From the NCBI GenBank assembly GCA_011525905.1, contig WYBK01000322.1, positions 1-36,932 of the forward strand: a DNA stretch of 36,932 nt, given 5' to 3'. The translations under genes were made by a program, and so were the position numbers. The stretch comes from Acidobacteriota bacterium. GTDB lineage: Bacteria > Acidobacteriota > Thermoanaerobaculia > Multivoradales > JAGPDF01. Under the pieces are notes generated by a model, which worked only from the letters and a program-made list of their open reading frames with translations, did no database searches and had not been told where the DNA came from. The first letter of the stretch is position 1, and every line of letters begins with the position of its first letter. Below are positions 9,886 to 18,638 of the stretch, piece after piece.

Positions 9886-12044
9886 CGCGGCGCTCCCTCG
9901 TCGAGCTCCTCCTCGCGCTCGCCGCGGCGGCGGCGCTCGATGCGCTCCTGCCGCCCTTCGCGGCGGCCGGGCTGCGCGCGACGCTCGCCTTCGCGCCGAT
10001 CCCGCTCGCGCTCTTCGCCGCGGTCGCCCGCGCCGCTCCCCGCGGGCGCGCGCGGCCGGCCGAGCACGCCGCGCTCGTCGCCTGGGTGCTCGCCGCGCTC
10101 GGCCACGACCGGCTCGGCCTGCCCGAGTCGGCGCCCCTGGTCGCCGCCTTCGGCCTCCTCCTCATGGGGGCGCGGACGCTCCGGCTGGCGCTGGCGCTCG
10201 CCCCCCGGCTGCGCCGCCGAGAGGCGCCGCTCGACCTGCTCCCCTTCGTGCTGCTGCCGGCCGCCGTCTACCTCGCGATGCTCCCCTGGGCGAGCGCGGC
10301 GCGCGCGCCCAACGGCGACGAGCCCTACTACCTGCTGCTCGCCCACTCGATCGCGGAGGACCTCGACGTCGACCTCGCCGACGAGTACCGGGAGGGCGCC
10401 TGGCGGAGCTTCTCCGACCAGCCGGTCGAGCCACAGCCGGGCGATCCGACCGGTCCCGCGGGCGAGATCTACTCCCGTCACGAGCCGGCGCTGCCGCTGC
10501 TGCTCGCCCCCGCCTACGCCGCGGCCGGGCGCCTCGGCGCCCAGCTCGTGATGGTCGCGCTCACCGCGCTCGCCGCCGGCCGGCTGCTCGCCGCGGCCCG
10601 CCGCCAGCCCGGCGTCGGGCCGCGCGGCGCGCTGGCGGCTTGGGGGCTGTTCGCCTTCGCGCCCCCGCTGCCGCTCTACAGCCACCAGGTCTGGGTCGAG
10701 GTGCCGGCGGCGCTGCTGCTGCTCCTGGCGATCGAGGCGCGGCTCGACCTGCGCGCGTCGGCGGGCGCGGCGTCCTGGCGCAGCTGGCTCCGCTTCGCTC
10801 TGCCGCTCGCGGCGCTCCCCCTGCTCAAGCTCCGGCTGCTCGCCGTCGCCGCGCCGCTCGCCCTGCTCGCGCTGGCCGGGCTGCGCCGCCAGCGCCGCCT
10901 CCAGGTGTCGCTGGTCGCCCTCTTCGCTCTGGTCGTCGCGGCGATCCTCACGGCCAACCAGCTCGCCTTCGGCAACCCGCTCAAGATGCACTCGGTCGAG
11001 GACCTGGCGCTCGGCTCGGTGCCGCTCGAGCAGTTCCTGCGCGGCGGCGTCGGGCTCGGCTTCGACTTGGCGTTCGGGCTGCTCGCCGCGGCGCCGCTCT
11101 GGCTGCTCGCCCTGCCGGCGGTCGCGCGCGTCCTCTGGCGCCTCGAGCCGATCACGCTCGAGCTGGCCGCGCTCGCCCCCTACCTCCTGCTCACCGCCTC
11201 GCGCCGCGAGTGGTACGGCGGCTTCTCGCCGCCGTTCCGCTACGGCCTCGTTCTGCTGCCGATCGTCGCCCTGGCGATCGCCCGACTGCTGGCGCGCCGG
11301 CCGCCGGCGCCGGCGCGCACGCTGATCGCCGCGCTGGCGGCGCTCTCGCTGCCGCTCGCGCTGGTCTGGCTCGCGCTGCCCGAGTTCAGCTACCACCTGG
11401 CCGACGGCAGCAATCATCCGCTCGACCGGCTGAGCGCGCGCCACGCCGTCGACCTGCTGCGCTTCCTGCCCAGCGCCGTGCGACCGAGCGCGGCGACCTG
11501 GCTCGTGCCGCTCGCGCTCGCGGCGCTCGCGCTCGCCGCCTTCGCGTCGCGTGCCCGCCGGCCGCGCCGCGCCTGGACGGCCGGCGTCGCGGCGGCGCTC
11601 GCGCTCTGGCCGGCGTTGCTCGTCGCCGCCCACCGGCTGCCCACCCGGGTCGTCGAGCTCGAAGACCCCTGGATCGCCCATCGGGGCGCCCTGCCCTACC
11701 CGGAGCGCTGGGTGCTCGACCGCACGCTCTACCGCGGGGGCCGGATCCTGCCGGAGGGCGCCGAGGCCGCTTTCGTTCCGGTCCCGGGCGGCCGCCAGGT
11801 CGAGATGGCGGTCGAATGGAGCTACATCCGCAACGTCGCCTCGCCGCTCGCGCTCGAGCTCTGGGCCGACGACCGGCTGCTGGCGCGCCTGCGGCCGGGT
11901 GCGCCGGGCGTCTGGCAGCGCACGCAGCTCGGCCCCTTCCCCTGGCGAAAGGGATCGCGCCTCCGACTGGTCGGGGGCGCGCCGGAGGGGTCGGCGCCGG
12001 TCAACGGCCTCGTGGTCGATCGCCTGGAGCTCGCCTGGCGGTGA
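9882..12044 (+). CDS. Large GT-C-like membrane glycosyltransferase
   Basis: 720 residues from ATG overlapping the previous stop (ATGA). About 12 or more hydrophobic segments fill residues 1-590, and a beta-rich tail (about 610-720, ending APVNGLVVDRLELAWR) probably faces the periplasm. After the first helices, in a loop typical of the GT39/GT83 superfamily, is APNGDEPYYLLLAHS with Asp146-Glu147, the kind of acidic pair that binds the lipid-phosphate donor. A further conserved-looking loop motif is YSRHEPALPLLL. GT-C enzymes move a sugar from a polyprenyl-phosphate carrier to an acceptor outside the membrane. The exact family is uncertain. Donor and acceptor are unknown. The next gene starts inside its stop (GTGA). 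Confidence 0.85.
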   Translation: MTRRSLVELLLALAAAAALDALLPPFAAAGLRATLAFAPIPLALFAAVARAAPRGRARPAEHAALVAWVLAALGHDRLGLPESAPLVAAFGLLLMGARTLRLALALAPRLRRREAPLDLLPFVLLPAAVYLAMLPWASAARAPNGDEPYYLLLAHSIAEDLDVDLADEYREGAWRSFSDQPVEPQPGDPTGPAGEIYSRHEPALPLLLAPAYAAAGRLGAQLVMVALTALAAGRLLAAARRQPGVGPRGALAAWGLFAFAPPLPLYSHQVWVEVPAALLLLLAIEARLDLRASAGAASWRSWLRFALPLAALPLLKLRLLAVAAPLALLALAGLRRQRRLQVSLVALFALVVAAILTANQLAFGNPLKMHSVEDLALGSVPLEQFLRGGVGLGFDLAFGLLAAAPLWLLALPAVARVLWRLEPITLELAALAPYLLLTASRREWYGGFSPPFRYGLVLLPIVALAIARLLARRPPAPARTLIAALAALSLPLALVWLALPEFSYHLADGSNHPLDRLSARHAVDLLRFLPSAVRPSAATWLVPLALAALALAAFASRARRPRRAWTAGVAAALALWPALLVAAHRLPTRVVELEDPWIAHRGALPYPERWVLDRTLYRGGRILPEGAEAAFVPVPGGRQVEMAVEWSYIRNVASPLALELWADDRLLARLRPGAPGVWQRTQLGPFPWRKGSRLRLVGGAPEGSAPVNGLVVDRLELAWR

Positions 12045-12973
12045 CTCGGGTCGTCGCCGTGGTCCCCTCGCTCGGCCTCGCTCCGGGGGCCGGCCGCGCC
12101 CTGGCCGCGCTGCGCGCCGAGCTCGCGCGCGCGCACGGCGCTCTCGTCTGGGTGCACCAGGGAGTGGCGGGCGAGCCTCCGGAGCTTCTCCCCCCCGCCG
12201 AGCGGCTGCTCAGATTGCCGCGGCGCGCCGGCTTCGCCCGCGCGGTCAACACCGGCATCGCCGCCGCCCGGGCGGCCGGCGCCGTGAGGATCGCCCTGGT
12301 CAACGACGACGCGACGGTCGAGCCGGGCTGGCTCGCCGATCTCGACCGCGCGCTCGACGACCATCCCGAGGCGGCCGCCGCGCAGGGGGTCGTCCTGCTC
12401 GAGGAGCGCCCCGCGCTCGCCGACGGTTGGGGGCTCGGCTGGAACCGCTGGCATCAGGCGGTGCAGCTCGGTCACGGCGAGGCGCCGCCGCCGGCGAGCG
12501 CCGAGGCATGCGAGGTCTTCGGCGTCTCGGCGACCGCCGCCCTCTACCGCGCCGCGGCGCTCGCCGAGCTCGGCGAGCGGCCGTTCGACGAACGGCTCGA
12601 CAGCTACTACGAAGACGCCGACCTCGCCGTGCGTCTGCGCGCCCTCGGCCACGCCGCGCTCTCGGTGCCGGCGGCGCGCGCCCGCCACGGCGCCGGCGCC
12701 ACCGCGCGGCGGCGGCCGGCGCGGCGCTGGGCTTGGATCCAGGGGAACCGCTGGGCGGTGGTGGCACGCGCCGCCGGGCGTCGCTTCCCGCTCCTGCTGC
12801 CGGCGCTCGCCGCGCGCGACCTCGCCGACCTCGCGCGCGCGCTGGCCGAGGGGGACGGCGCGCGCGCCGCCGGCATCCTCGGCGGCTTCGCACGCGCCGC
12901 CTGGCTGCTGCCGCGTTTCGCGCGCGCCGGTGCGCCCTGGCCGCCCTTCGCCCCCTCCGTGCGCTCGCGCTAG
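12041..12973 (+). CDS. Glycosyltransferase family 2
   Basis: 310 residues from GTG at 12041 (GTGA overlap with the upstream stop). GT-A fold features: N-terminal VVAVVPSLG, GFARAVNTGIAAAR, the acidic nucleotide-sugar/metal motif LVNDDATVEPGWL, and DSYYEDADLAVRLRALG, the ED motif with the likely catalytic base. This pattern matches rhamnosyltransferase-like GT2 enzymes. No transmembrane helix is evident, so it works at the inner face of the membrane. It is the first of three successive GT2 genes, which suggests sequential additions to one repeating unit. The sugar added cannot be read from the sequence. Confidence 0.92.
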   Translation: MTRVVAVVPSLGLAPGAGRALAALRAELARAHGALVWVHQGVAGEPPELLPPAERLLRLPRRAGFARAVNTGIAAARAAGAVRIALVNDDATVEPGWLADLDRALDDHPEAAAAQGVVLLEERPALADGWGLGWNRWHQAVQLGHGEAPPPASAEACEVFGVSATAALYRAAALAELGERPFDERLDSYYEDADLAVRLRALGHAALSVPAARARHGAGATARRRPARRWAWIQGNRWAVVARAAGRRFPLLLPALAARDLADLARALAEGDGARAAGILGGFARAAWLLPRFARAGAPWPPFAPSVRSR

Positions 12974-12976
12974 GCT
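12971..12976 (+). promoter_or_regulatory. -10-like box TAGGCT overlapping stop codon
   Basis: TAGGCT begins with the TAG stop of the upstream GT2 gene and ends 7 bases before the ATG at 12984. This spacing would give a leaderless internal transcript. There is no clear -35 hexamer, so chance is a real alternative. Confidence 0.25.
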
Positions 12977-12983
12977 GGCCCGG

Positions 12984-13895
12984 ATGAGCTCGCCGCGCCT
13001 CTCGACCGTGGTCGTCGTCTGGCGGGCGGCAGCCGACGCGCTCGAGCTGGCGCGCACCTTTCCCGGCGACCCGCGACACGAGCTCCTGCTGGTCGACAAC
13101 GGCGGCGACCTCCAGCTGGACGAGGCGCCGGGTCGCCGCGTGCTCCGGCCCGGGCGCAATCTCGGCTTCGCCGGCGGCTCGAACCTCGGCGCGCGCGCCG
13201 CCACGGGCGAGCTGCTCCTCTTCTTGAACCCCGACGCGCGCCCGGTCGACGACGCCTACGCGCGGCTGCTCGCCGGTTTCGAGGCGCAGCCGGCGGCCGC
13301 CGGCCTGGTGCCGCGCCTGCTCTCCCCCGACGGCGCCCCGCAGGCGCGCTGGCAGCTGCGGCCGCTGCCCGGCGCGCTCGCGCTGCTCGCCCATGCCTTC
13401 TTCTGGAATCCGACCCGCGGGCCGCGCGCCGAGCCGGCCGCCGGCACGCCGGTCGCGCAGCCGGCGGCGGCGGCGCTGGCCCTCCGGCGGTCCGCCTTCG
13501 AGCGCGTCGGCGGCTTCGACGAGGGTTTCCATCCCGCCTGGTTCGAGGACGTCGACCTGGCGCGGCGGCTGGCCGCCGCCGGCCTGCCGCTGCTCTACCA
13601 TCCGGCGGCCGCCTTCACCCACCGGATCGGCTCGAGCCTGGCGACGCTCGGCTACGCGGGCTTCCTGATCGCTTACGACCGGGGGCTCGCCCGCTATCTC
13701 GCCCGGCATCACGGAAAGGCCTGGGCGGGCGCCTTCCGCGCCCTGGTGCCGCTCGGCGCGCTGGCGCGGCTCGCCCTGCTGCCGCTGGTCAAGCCGACGC
13801 GCGCGCCGAGCCGCCGGGCAGCCGCTCGCGCGCTCTGCGCGGTCGCGCGCGCGGCGGTCGCCGGCTTCCCGCGCGACCGCGAAGGGGTGGCGTGA
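12984..13895 (+). CDS. Glycosyltransferase family 2 (WbbL-like)
   Basis: 303 residues from ATG, 10 bases after the previous gene. Motifs in order are LSTVVVVWRAA, LLLVDNGGD, the GT2 signature GRNLGFAGGSNLGARAA, the donor-binding LLLFLNPDARP, and HPAWFEDVDLARRLAAAG with the ED pair and catalytic-base region. These are typical of WbbL-type rhamnosyltransferases of O-antigen and exopolysaccharide pathways. Residues about 240-270 contain a hydrophobic patch that may touch the membrane. The stop overlaps the next GT2 start (GTGA). Sugar specificity is an inference from family resemblance only. Confidence 0.93.
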   Translation: MSSPRLSTVVVVWRAAADALELARTFPGDPRHELLLVDNGGDLQLDEAPGRRVLRPGRNLGFAGGSNLGARAATGELLLFLNPDARPVDDAYARLLAGFEAQPAAAGLVPRLLSPDGAPQARWQLRPLPGALALLAHAFFWNPTRGPRAEPAAGTPVAQPAAAALALRRSAFERVGGFDEGFHPAWFEDVDLARRLAAAGLPLLYHPAAAFTHRIGSSLATLGYAGFLIAYDRGLARYLARHHGKAWAGAFRALVPLGALARLALLPLVKPTRAPSRRAAARALCAVARAAVAGFPRDREGVA

Positions 13896-14893
13896 GCGCG
13901 CCGGTCACGGTGGCGATCGTCACCCACGACGACGCCGCCGATCTGCCCGCCTGCCTGGCCGCGGTCGCCCGTCAGACCCAGCGGCCGCTCGAGCTGGTGG
14001 TCGCCGACTGCGCGAGCCGTGACGACTCGCTCGCCATGGCGCGCCGGCACGCGCCGTCCGGCGTCGAGACCCGCCTGCTCGAGCTCGGCGAGAACCTCGG
14101 CTTCTCCGGGGGGATGAACGCGGCCTTCCGCGCGAGCCGGGCGCCCTGGTTCCTCACCCTGAACGCCGACGCCGAGCTGGCGCCCGACTACCTCGAACGG
14201 CTGCTCGCGCGGCTCGTCTCCTCGGCGGCCGCACGGCCCGGCGCCGCGACCGGCCGCCTCCTGCGTCCGGGGGCGCCGCCGACGCTCGACGCCTGCGGCT
14301 TTCGCCTGACTCGCGCCTGGCGCCACCTCGACCGGGGCTCCGGCCAAGCCGACCGGGGGCAGCTCGGACGCGCCGAGCGGGTCTTCGGCGGCACGGGCGC
14401 GGCGACCCTCTGGTCGCGCGCGGCGGCCGAGGACGCCGCGGTCGAGCCGGGCGAGCTGTTCGATCCGCGCTTCCACACCTACCGCGAGGACGCCGAGCTC
14501 TGCTTCCGCCTGGCCGAACGGGGCTGGGCGGTGCTCTACGAGCCGGCGGCGCGCGCGCTGCACCGCCGGCGCGTGCTGCCGGAGCGGCGGCGAGCGCTGC
14601 CCGCCTTCGTCAATCAGGCCTCGCTGCGCAACCGCTACCTGCTGCGCATCTACCATCAGACCGGCGCGAACCTCCTGCGCACCCTGCCCTGGACGCTGGC
14701 GCGCGACCTCGGCGCGCTCGCCTGGGTGCTCGCGCTCGAACGCCGCTCGCTGCCCGCCTACGCTTGGCTCTGGCGGCACCGGCGCGAGCTCTGGGCGCGG
14801 CGGCGGCGGCTCCAGGCGCGCAAGAGCGCGCCGGCGAGCGACCTCGAGCGCTGGTTCTCGACCGACGCGCTGCCGCTCGGGGAGGGGAGTTGA
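13892..14893 (+). CDS. Glycosyltransferase family 2
   Basis: 333 residues from GTG at 13892 (GTGA overlap). Motifs are VTVAIVTHDDAADLPACL, LVVADCASRDDS, GENLGFSGGMNAAFRAS, FLTLNADAELAPDYL (donor and metal binding) and FHTYREDAELCFRLAERG (ED motif). The C-terminal 80 residues are basic and amphipathic (ARDLGALAWVLALERRSLPA), which would suit membrane association. It belongs to the same broad group as the gene before it but has diverged, so the two probably add different sugars or linkages. Its stop overlaps the TTG start of the next gene. Confidence 0.93.
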   Translation: MSAPVTVAIVTHDDAADLPACLAAVARQTQRPLELVVADCASRDDSLAMARRHAPSGVETRLLELGENLGFSGGMNAAFRASRAPWFLTLNADAELAPDYLERLLARLVSSAAARPGAATGRLLRPGAPPTLDACGFRLTRAWRHLDRGSGQADRGQLGRAERVFGGTGAATLWSRAAAEDAAVEPGELFDPRFHTYREDAELCFRLAERGWAVLYEPAARALHRRRVLPERRRALPAFVNQASLRNRYLLRIYHQTGANLLRTLPWTLARDLGALAWVLALERRSLPAYAWLWRHRRELWARRRRLQARKSAPASDLERWFSTDALPLGEGS

Positions 14894-16080
14894 GGGGAGG
14901 GGCGGGAATCGAGGAGAGGGGCCGGGAGTCGAGCCGCCCGCCGCGCGTCGCGCTGCTCGGCAGCCGGGGGATCCCGGCGCGCTACGGCGGTTACGAGACG
15001 CTCTTCGCCGAGCTCGCACCGCGCCTCGTCGCGCGCGGCTTCGACGTCACCGTCTACGCCCGAAAGCACTACGTCCGCCGCCCCGTGCGCCGCTATCGGG
15101 GAGCGCGCATCGTGGTGCTGCCGACGCTCGCCACCAAGCACCTCGACACGCCGGTCCACACGCTGCTCTCCTGCCTGCACGCCGCCAGCGAGCGCTTCGA
15201 CGCGGCGCTCGTGGTCAACTCGGCCAACGCGCTCTTCCTGCCGCTGCTCGGCGCGGCCGGCGTGCCGAGCGTGCTCAACGTCGACGGCATCGAGAGGCGC
15301 CGGGCGAAGTGGGGGGCCTTCGGCCGGGCCGTCTACGCGCTCTCCGAGCGGCTCGCCTGTCTGCTGCCCGACGCGCTGGTGACCGACGCCGAGGTGATCC
15401 GCGAGCACTACGAGCGGCGTTACGGCGCCCCCTCGACCGTGGTCACCTACGGCGTCGACCGCGGCCCGGCGCGCGGCCGGCGCACGCTCACCCGGCTCGG
15501 GCTCGAGCCGGGGCGCTATCTGCTCTACGTCTCCCGCTTCGAACCGGAGAACAACCCGCACCGGGTCGCCGAGGCCTACCGGCGAGTGCCGGGCGAGCTG
15601 CCCCTCGTGCTGGTCGGCACGGCCCCCTACGCCTCGGCCTTCATCGACTCCTTCACCCGCGGCGCCGACCCGCGAGTCCGCTTCCCCGGCGCGATCTACG
15701 GCCGCGGCTACCGCCAGTTGCTCGAGCACTGCGCCGCCTACGTCCACGCCACCGAGGTGGGCGGAACGCACCCCGCTCTCGTAGAAGCGATGGGTCATGG
15801 CGCCTGCTGCATCGTCCACGACACACCCGAGAATCGCGAGGTCGCCGGCGCGGCCGCGCTCTACTTCCGCGCCGAGGAGCCGGCGAGCCTCGCCGCGGCG
15901 ATCGGCAGGGTGCTGGCCGACCCGCCACTGGCCCGCCGGCTCGGCGAGGCGGCCGCCGCACGCGCGCGTGCGCGCTTCGACTGGGAGGCGGTCGCCGACC
16001 GCTACGCCGAGCTGCTCGCGCGCGTGGCCGGGCTCGGACCGCTCCCGGCTTCGCGGCGGGAGCCCCCGGCGGTCGGCTAG
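14890..16080 (+). CDS. Glycosyltransferase family 4, DUF1972 rhamnosyltransferase-like
   Basis: 396 residues from TTG at 14890, which overlaps the upstream TGA (TTGA) and follows a GGGGAGGGGAG tract that can serve as ribosome site. After a short Arg/Glu-rich lead, residues 20 onward show VALLGSRGIPARYGGYETLF, the hallmark of the DUF1972 N-terminal domain. The C-terminal GT-B half has YLLYVSRFEPENNPHRVAEA and ATEVGGTHPALVEAMGHG, the donor-binding region in the form usual for this group. Family members transfer rhamnose or related sugars in capsule and exopolysaccharide synthesis. It works in the cytoplasm on the lipid-linked chain. Confidence 0.93.
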   Translation: MRGGAGIEERGRESSRPPRVALLGSRGIPARYGGYETLFAELAPRLVARGFDVTVYARKHYVRRPVRRYRGARIVVLPTLATKHLDTPVHTLLSCLHAASERFDAALVVNSANALFLPLLGAAGVPSVLNVDGIERRRAKWGAFGRAVYALSERLACLLPDALVTDAEVIREHYERRYGAPSTVVTYGVDRGPARGRRTLTRLGLEPGRYLLYVSRFEPENNPHRVAEAYRRVPGELPLVLVGTAPYASAFIDSFTRGADPRVRFPGAIYGRGYRQLLEHCAAYVHATEVGGTHPALVEAMGHGACCIVHDTPENREVAGAAALYFRAEEPASLAAAIGRVLADPPLARRLGEAAAARARARFDWEAVADRYAELLARVAGLGPLPASRREPPAVG

Positions 16081-16134
16081 AATCGGTCGCCAGAGCCGCA
16101 GCCGGCGCCGCGCGCCGTGCTCGACCGCGCCGAC

Positions 16135-17589
16135 ATGCTGAAGCAGCAGGCCCGACTGATCGCGACCGGGGTCTACCTCCTCGACCTCGCCCTGGTCTCG
16201 CTCGCCTTCTTCCTGGCGCACGTCCTGCGCGACACCCTGCTTCCGGCGCTCGGCCTCGACGCCTTCGAGGCCGGCCTCTACCCGGTCGAGCGCTACCTGC
16301 CGCTGCTGCCGCTCGCCCTCGCGCTCTGGTCGGTGCTGCTCTGGTCCTCGGGCCGCTACCGCTCGCACCGCACGGTGCCGCTGCTCGCCGAGGCGAGCGC
16401 GATCCTGCGGGTCACCGCCACGGCCGCCGTGCTCTTCGCCCTCGCCGTCTGGGCGCTGCGGCTCGACGAGCGGCTGCTCGGCGACGATCGCATCAGCCGC
16501 TCCTGGATCCTGCTCTTCGCGCTGCTCGCCGGCCTGCTGCTGCTCGCCGAGAAGATCGCCCTGCGCGCCACCTCCCGCCACTTCCGGGTGCGCGGCTTCA
16601 ACTTCCGCACGGTGCTGCTGGTCGGCACCAACCCGGCGGCCCGCGCGATCGCCGCGTCGATTCGCGGCCACCGCTACTGGGGCTACCGGGTGCTCGGCTT
16701 CGTCGCCGGCCGGCAGGAGAGCGGCGCGCCGGAGCCGGACGTCCAGCCGCTGCTCGGCACGGTCGACGAGCTGCCCAGGATCCTGGCCGAGAACGTCGTC
16801 GACGAGGTGATCTTCTCGGTCTCGCGGCGCGAGCTCGACCAGTTCGAGAACCTCTTCCTGGCGCTCCAGGACCAGGGCATCCTGACCCGCTTCGCGCTCG
16901 ACTTCTTCCCCCACACCCAGGCCAAGATGGTGCTCGAGGAGCTCGACGGCGTGCCCCTGGTGACCTTCTCGACCAGCCCGACCGGGGTCGCGCCGCTCGC
17001 CTTCAAGCGGCTGGTCGACGTGGCGCTCGCCGCGTTGCTGCTGCTGCTGGCCGCGCCGGTCGTGCTGCTGATCGCCTCGGCGATCAAGCTCACCTCGGGC
17101 GGCGCGGTGCTCTTCCGCCAGACCCGCTGCGGCCTGAACGGACGCCGCTTCGTGCTCTACAAGTTCCGCACGATGGTGGCCGACGCCCACGAGCGCCGCC
17201 ACGAGGTCGAGCACCTGAACGAGATGAACGGTCCGGTGTTCAAGGCCTCCAACGACCCGCGCGTCACCGCGCTCGGCCGGCTGCTGCGCAAGTTCAGCCT
17301 CGACGAGCTGCCGCAGCTCTGGAACGTGCTGAAGGGGGACATGAGCCTGGTCGGGCCGCGGCCGCCGATCCCCGAGGAGGTCGCGCGCTACGAGCGCTGG
17401 CAGCGGCGCCGGCTGGCGATGAAGCCGGGCCTGACCTGCCTCTGGCAGATCTCCGGGCGCAACCAGGTCGACTTCGACCGCTGGATGCAGCTCGACCTGC
17501 AGTACATCGACTCCTGGTCCCCCTGGCTCGACTTCAAGATCCTGGCCAAGACCGTCCCGGTCGTCCTCTCCGGGCGCGGCGCCTCCTGA
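16135..17589 (+). CDS. Polyprenyl glycosylphosphotransferase (initiating sugar transferase)
   Basis: 484 residues from ATG at 16135; a GTG at 16117 would add six residues and neither has a clear ribosome site. Layout: four hydrophobic segments (about 8-110), a nucleotide-binding-like domain (about 150-270, VLLVGTNPAARAIAAS), one more helix (about 300-325), then the bacterial sugar-transferase domain with FRQTRCGLNGRRFVLYKFRT, RLLRKFSLDELPQLWNVLKG and MSLVGPRPPIPEE. This catalytic signature is that of the WbaP/EpsL/CpsE group, which moves a sugar-1-phosphate onto undecaprenyl phosphate. It would start the repeat unit that the preceding glycosyltransferases extend. Last gene of the operon. Confidence 0.95.
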   Translation: MLKQQARLIATGVYLLDLALVSLAFFLAHVLRDTLLPALGLDAFEAGLYPVERYLPLLPLALALWSVLLWSSGRYRSHRTVPLLAEASAILRVTATAAVLFALAVWALRLDERLLGDDRISRSWILLFALLAGLLLLAEKIALRATSRHFRVRGFNFRTVLLVGTNPAARAIAASIRGHRYWGYRVLGFVAGRQESGAPEPDVQPLLGTVDELPRILAENVVDEVIFSVSRRELDQFENLFLALQDQGILTRFALDFFPHTQAKMVLEELDGVPLVTFSTSPTGVAPLAFKRLVDVALAALLLLLAAPVVLLIASAIKLTSGGAVLFRQTRCGLNGRRFVLYKFRTMVADAHERRHEVEHLNEMNGPVFKASNDPRVTALGRLLRKFSLDELPQLWNVLKGDMSLVGPRPPIPEEVARYERWQRRRLAMKPGLTCLWQISGRNQVDFDRWMQLDLQYIDSWSPWLDFKILAKTVPVVLSGRGAS

Positions 17590-17600
17590 CTCCGGTCAGG
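17585..17600. terminator. Small palindrome holding both convergent stop codons
   Basis: CCTGAC-TCCG-GTCAGG is a perfect six-base-pair hairpin. Its left arm contains the TGA of the sugar transferase gene and its right arm the TGA (reverse strand) of pdxA. It may act as a weak bidirectional terminator, but there is no T-tract on either side. Confidence 0.3.
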
Positions 17601-18621
17601 CCCGCGGCGGCCGAGGTGCGGCGCCCCGGCTGCGCGGCAGACGCCCGGCCAGCAGGTCGAGGGTGGTCGCGAGCACCGCGACGAGCGGTCCGGGGTCGGC
17701 GCGGCCGGTGCCCGCGAGATCGAAAGCGGTGCCGTGGTCGACCGAGGTCCGGACGAAGGGGAGGCCGAGAGTCCAGTTGGTCGCCAGGCCGAAAGCGGCG
17801 GTCTTGACCGCGATCAGTCCCTGGTCGTGGTAGAGCGCCAGCACCCAGTCGAACTCGCCCCGCCGGGCGCGCGCGAAGAGCGAGTCGGCGCTCTCCGGGC
17901 CGTGGGCATCGATGCCCACCGCCCGGGCCCGCTCGACGGCGGGTGCGATCCGCAGCGGCTCGTCGCCGCCGAGCAGGCCCCCTTCGCCGGCGTGCGGATT
18001 GAGGCCCGCGAGCGCGATGCGGCCGCCGGCGTGGCGGTCGAGACAGGCGAGCGCCTCGAGCAGCATCCCCGGCTCGAGCCGCGCGATCGCCTCCGTGAGC
18101 GGCTCGTGGACGGTGGCGAGGGCGACCTGCAGGTCGGGAGCGAGGAAGGCCATCAGGTAGTCGCGCCCGTAGCGCTCGAGCCCGCAGCGCGCGGCCAGGT
18201 GGTCGGTGTGCCCGACGAAGCCGGGAGCGGCGTGGGTGGCGATCGAGGCTTTCGAGACCGGCGCCGTCACCACGGCGTCGACCGCGCCCGCGAGCGCCAA
18301 GTCGATCGCCAGGTCGAGCGCCGCGAGCGCCCCGTGGGCGTCGGCGGCGAGCGAACGGCCGGGGGTGACCGCGCGCCGCGCGCCGACCGGATCGACCGCC
18401 GGCAGGGCGCCGGGCGCCAGCGCGAGCAGCTCCTCGCGGCGCGGCCGCGTGGCGAGCCAGACGATCCGGTCGATCAGCTCCGGCGCGACGCGGGCGGCGA
18501 CCGGCTCGAGCGCGGCGCGTTCGAGGACCAGCAGGGGACGCGCCGCCGAGCCGAGCGGCGCGCGCTCGAGCGCGCGCAACACGATCTCCGGCCCGATGCC
18601 GGCCGGATCGCCCTGCGTCAA
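17596..18621 (-). CDS. pdxA: 4-hydroxythreonine-4-phosphate dehydrogenase
   Basis: 341 residues from TTG at 18621. PdxA oxidises 4-phosphohydroxy-L-threonine with NAD(P)+ in the DXP-dependent pathway to pyridoxal 5'-phosphate. Seen are the N-terminal TQGDPAGIGPEIVLRAL, VTAPVSKASI, GHTDHLA, NPHAGEGGLLG and LALYHDQGLIAVK, whose three His are the usual metal ligands. The start is doubtful: the frame upstream reads LLALTQGDPAG, so a CTG at 18630, 11 bases after GGAG, would match the family N-terminus (LALTMGDPAG) better than the TTG. It lies 17 bases after the Sm-protein gene and probably shares the ricT promoter. PLP made here could serve SufS, but that link is only functional, not genomic. Confidence 0.95.
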   Translation of the reverse strand: MTQGDPAGIGPEIVLRALERAPLGSAARPLLVLERAALEPVAARVAPELIDRIVWLATRPRREELLALAPGALPAVDPVGARRAVTPGRSLAADAHGALAALDLAIDLALAGAVDAVVTAPVSKASIATHAAPGFVGHTDHLAARCGLERYGRDYLMAFLAPDLQVALATVHEPLTEAIARLEPGMLLEALACLDRHAGGRIALAGLNPHAGEGGLLGGDEPLRIAPAVERARAVGIDAHGPESADSLFARARRGEFDWVLALYHDQGLIAVKTAAFGLATNWTLGLPFVRTSVDHGTAFDLAGTGRADPGPLVAVLATTLDLLAGRLPRSRGAAPRPPRA

Positions 18622-18638
18622 CGCGAGCAGGTGCGTGG

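Noticed and set aside
9804-11681. Minus-strand open frame of 625 codons over the GT-C gene
   Set aside because: Composition of a mirror frame (Glu/Arg/Gln runs); the plus-strand membrane protein has the DE motif and overlapping starts with neighbours.
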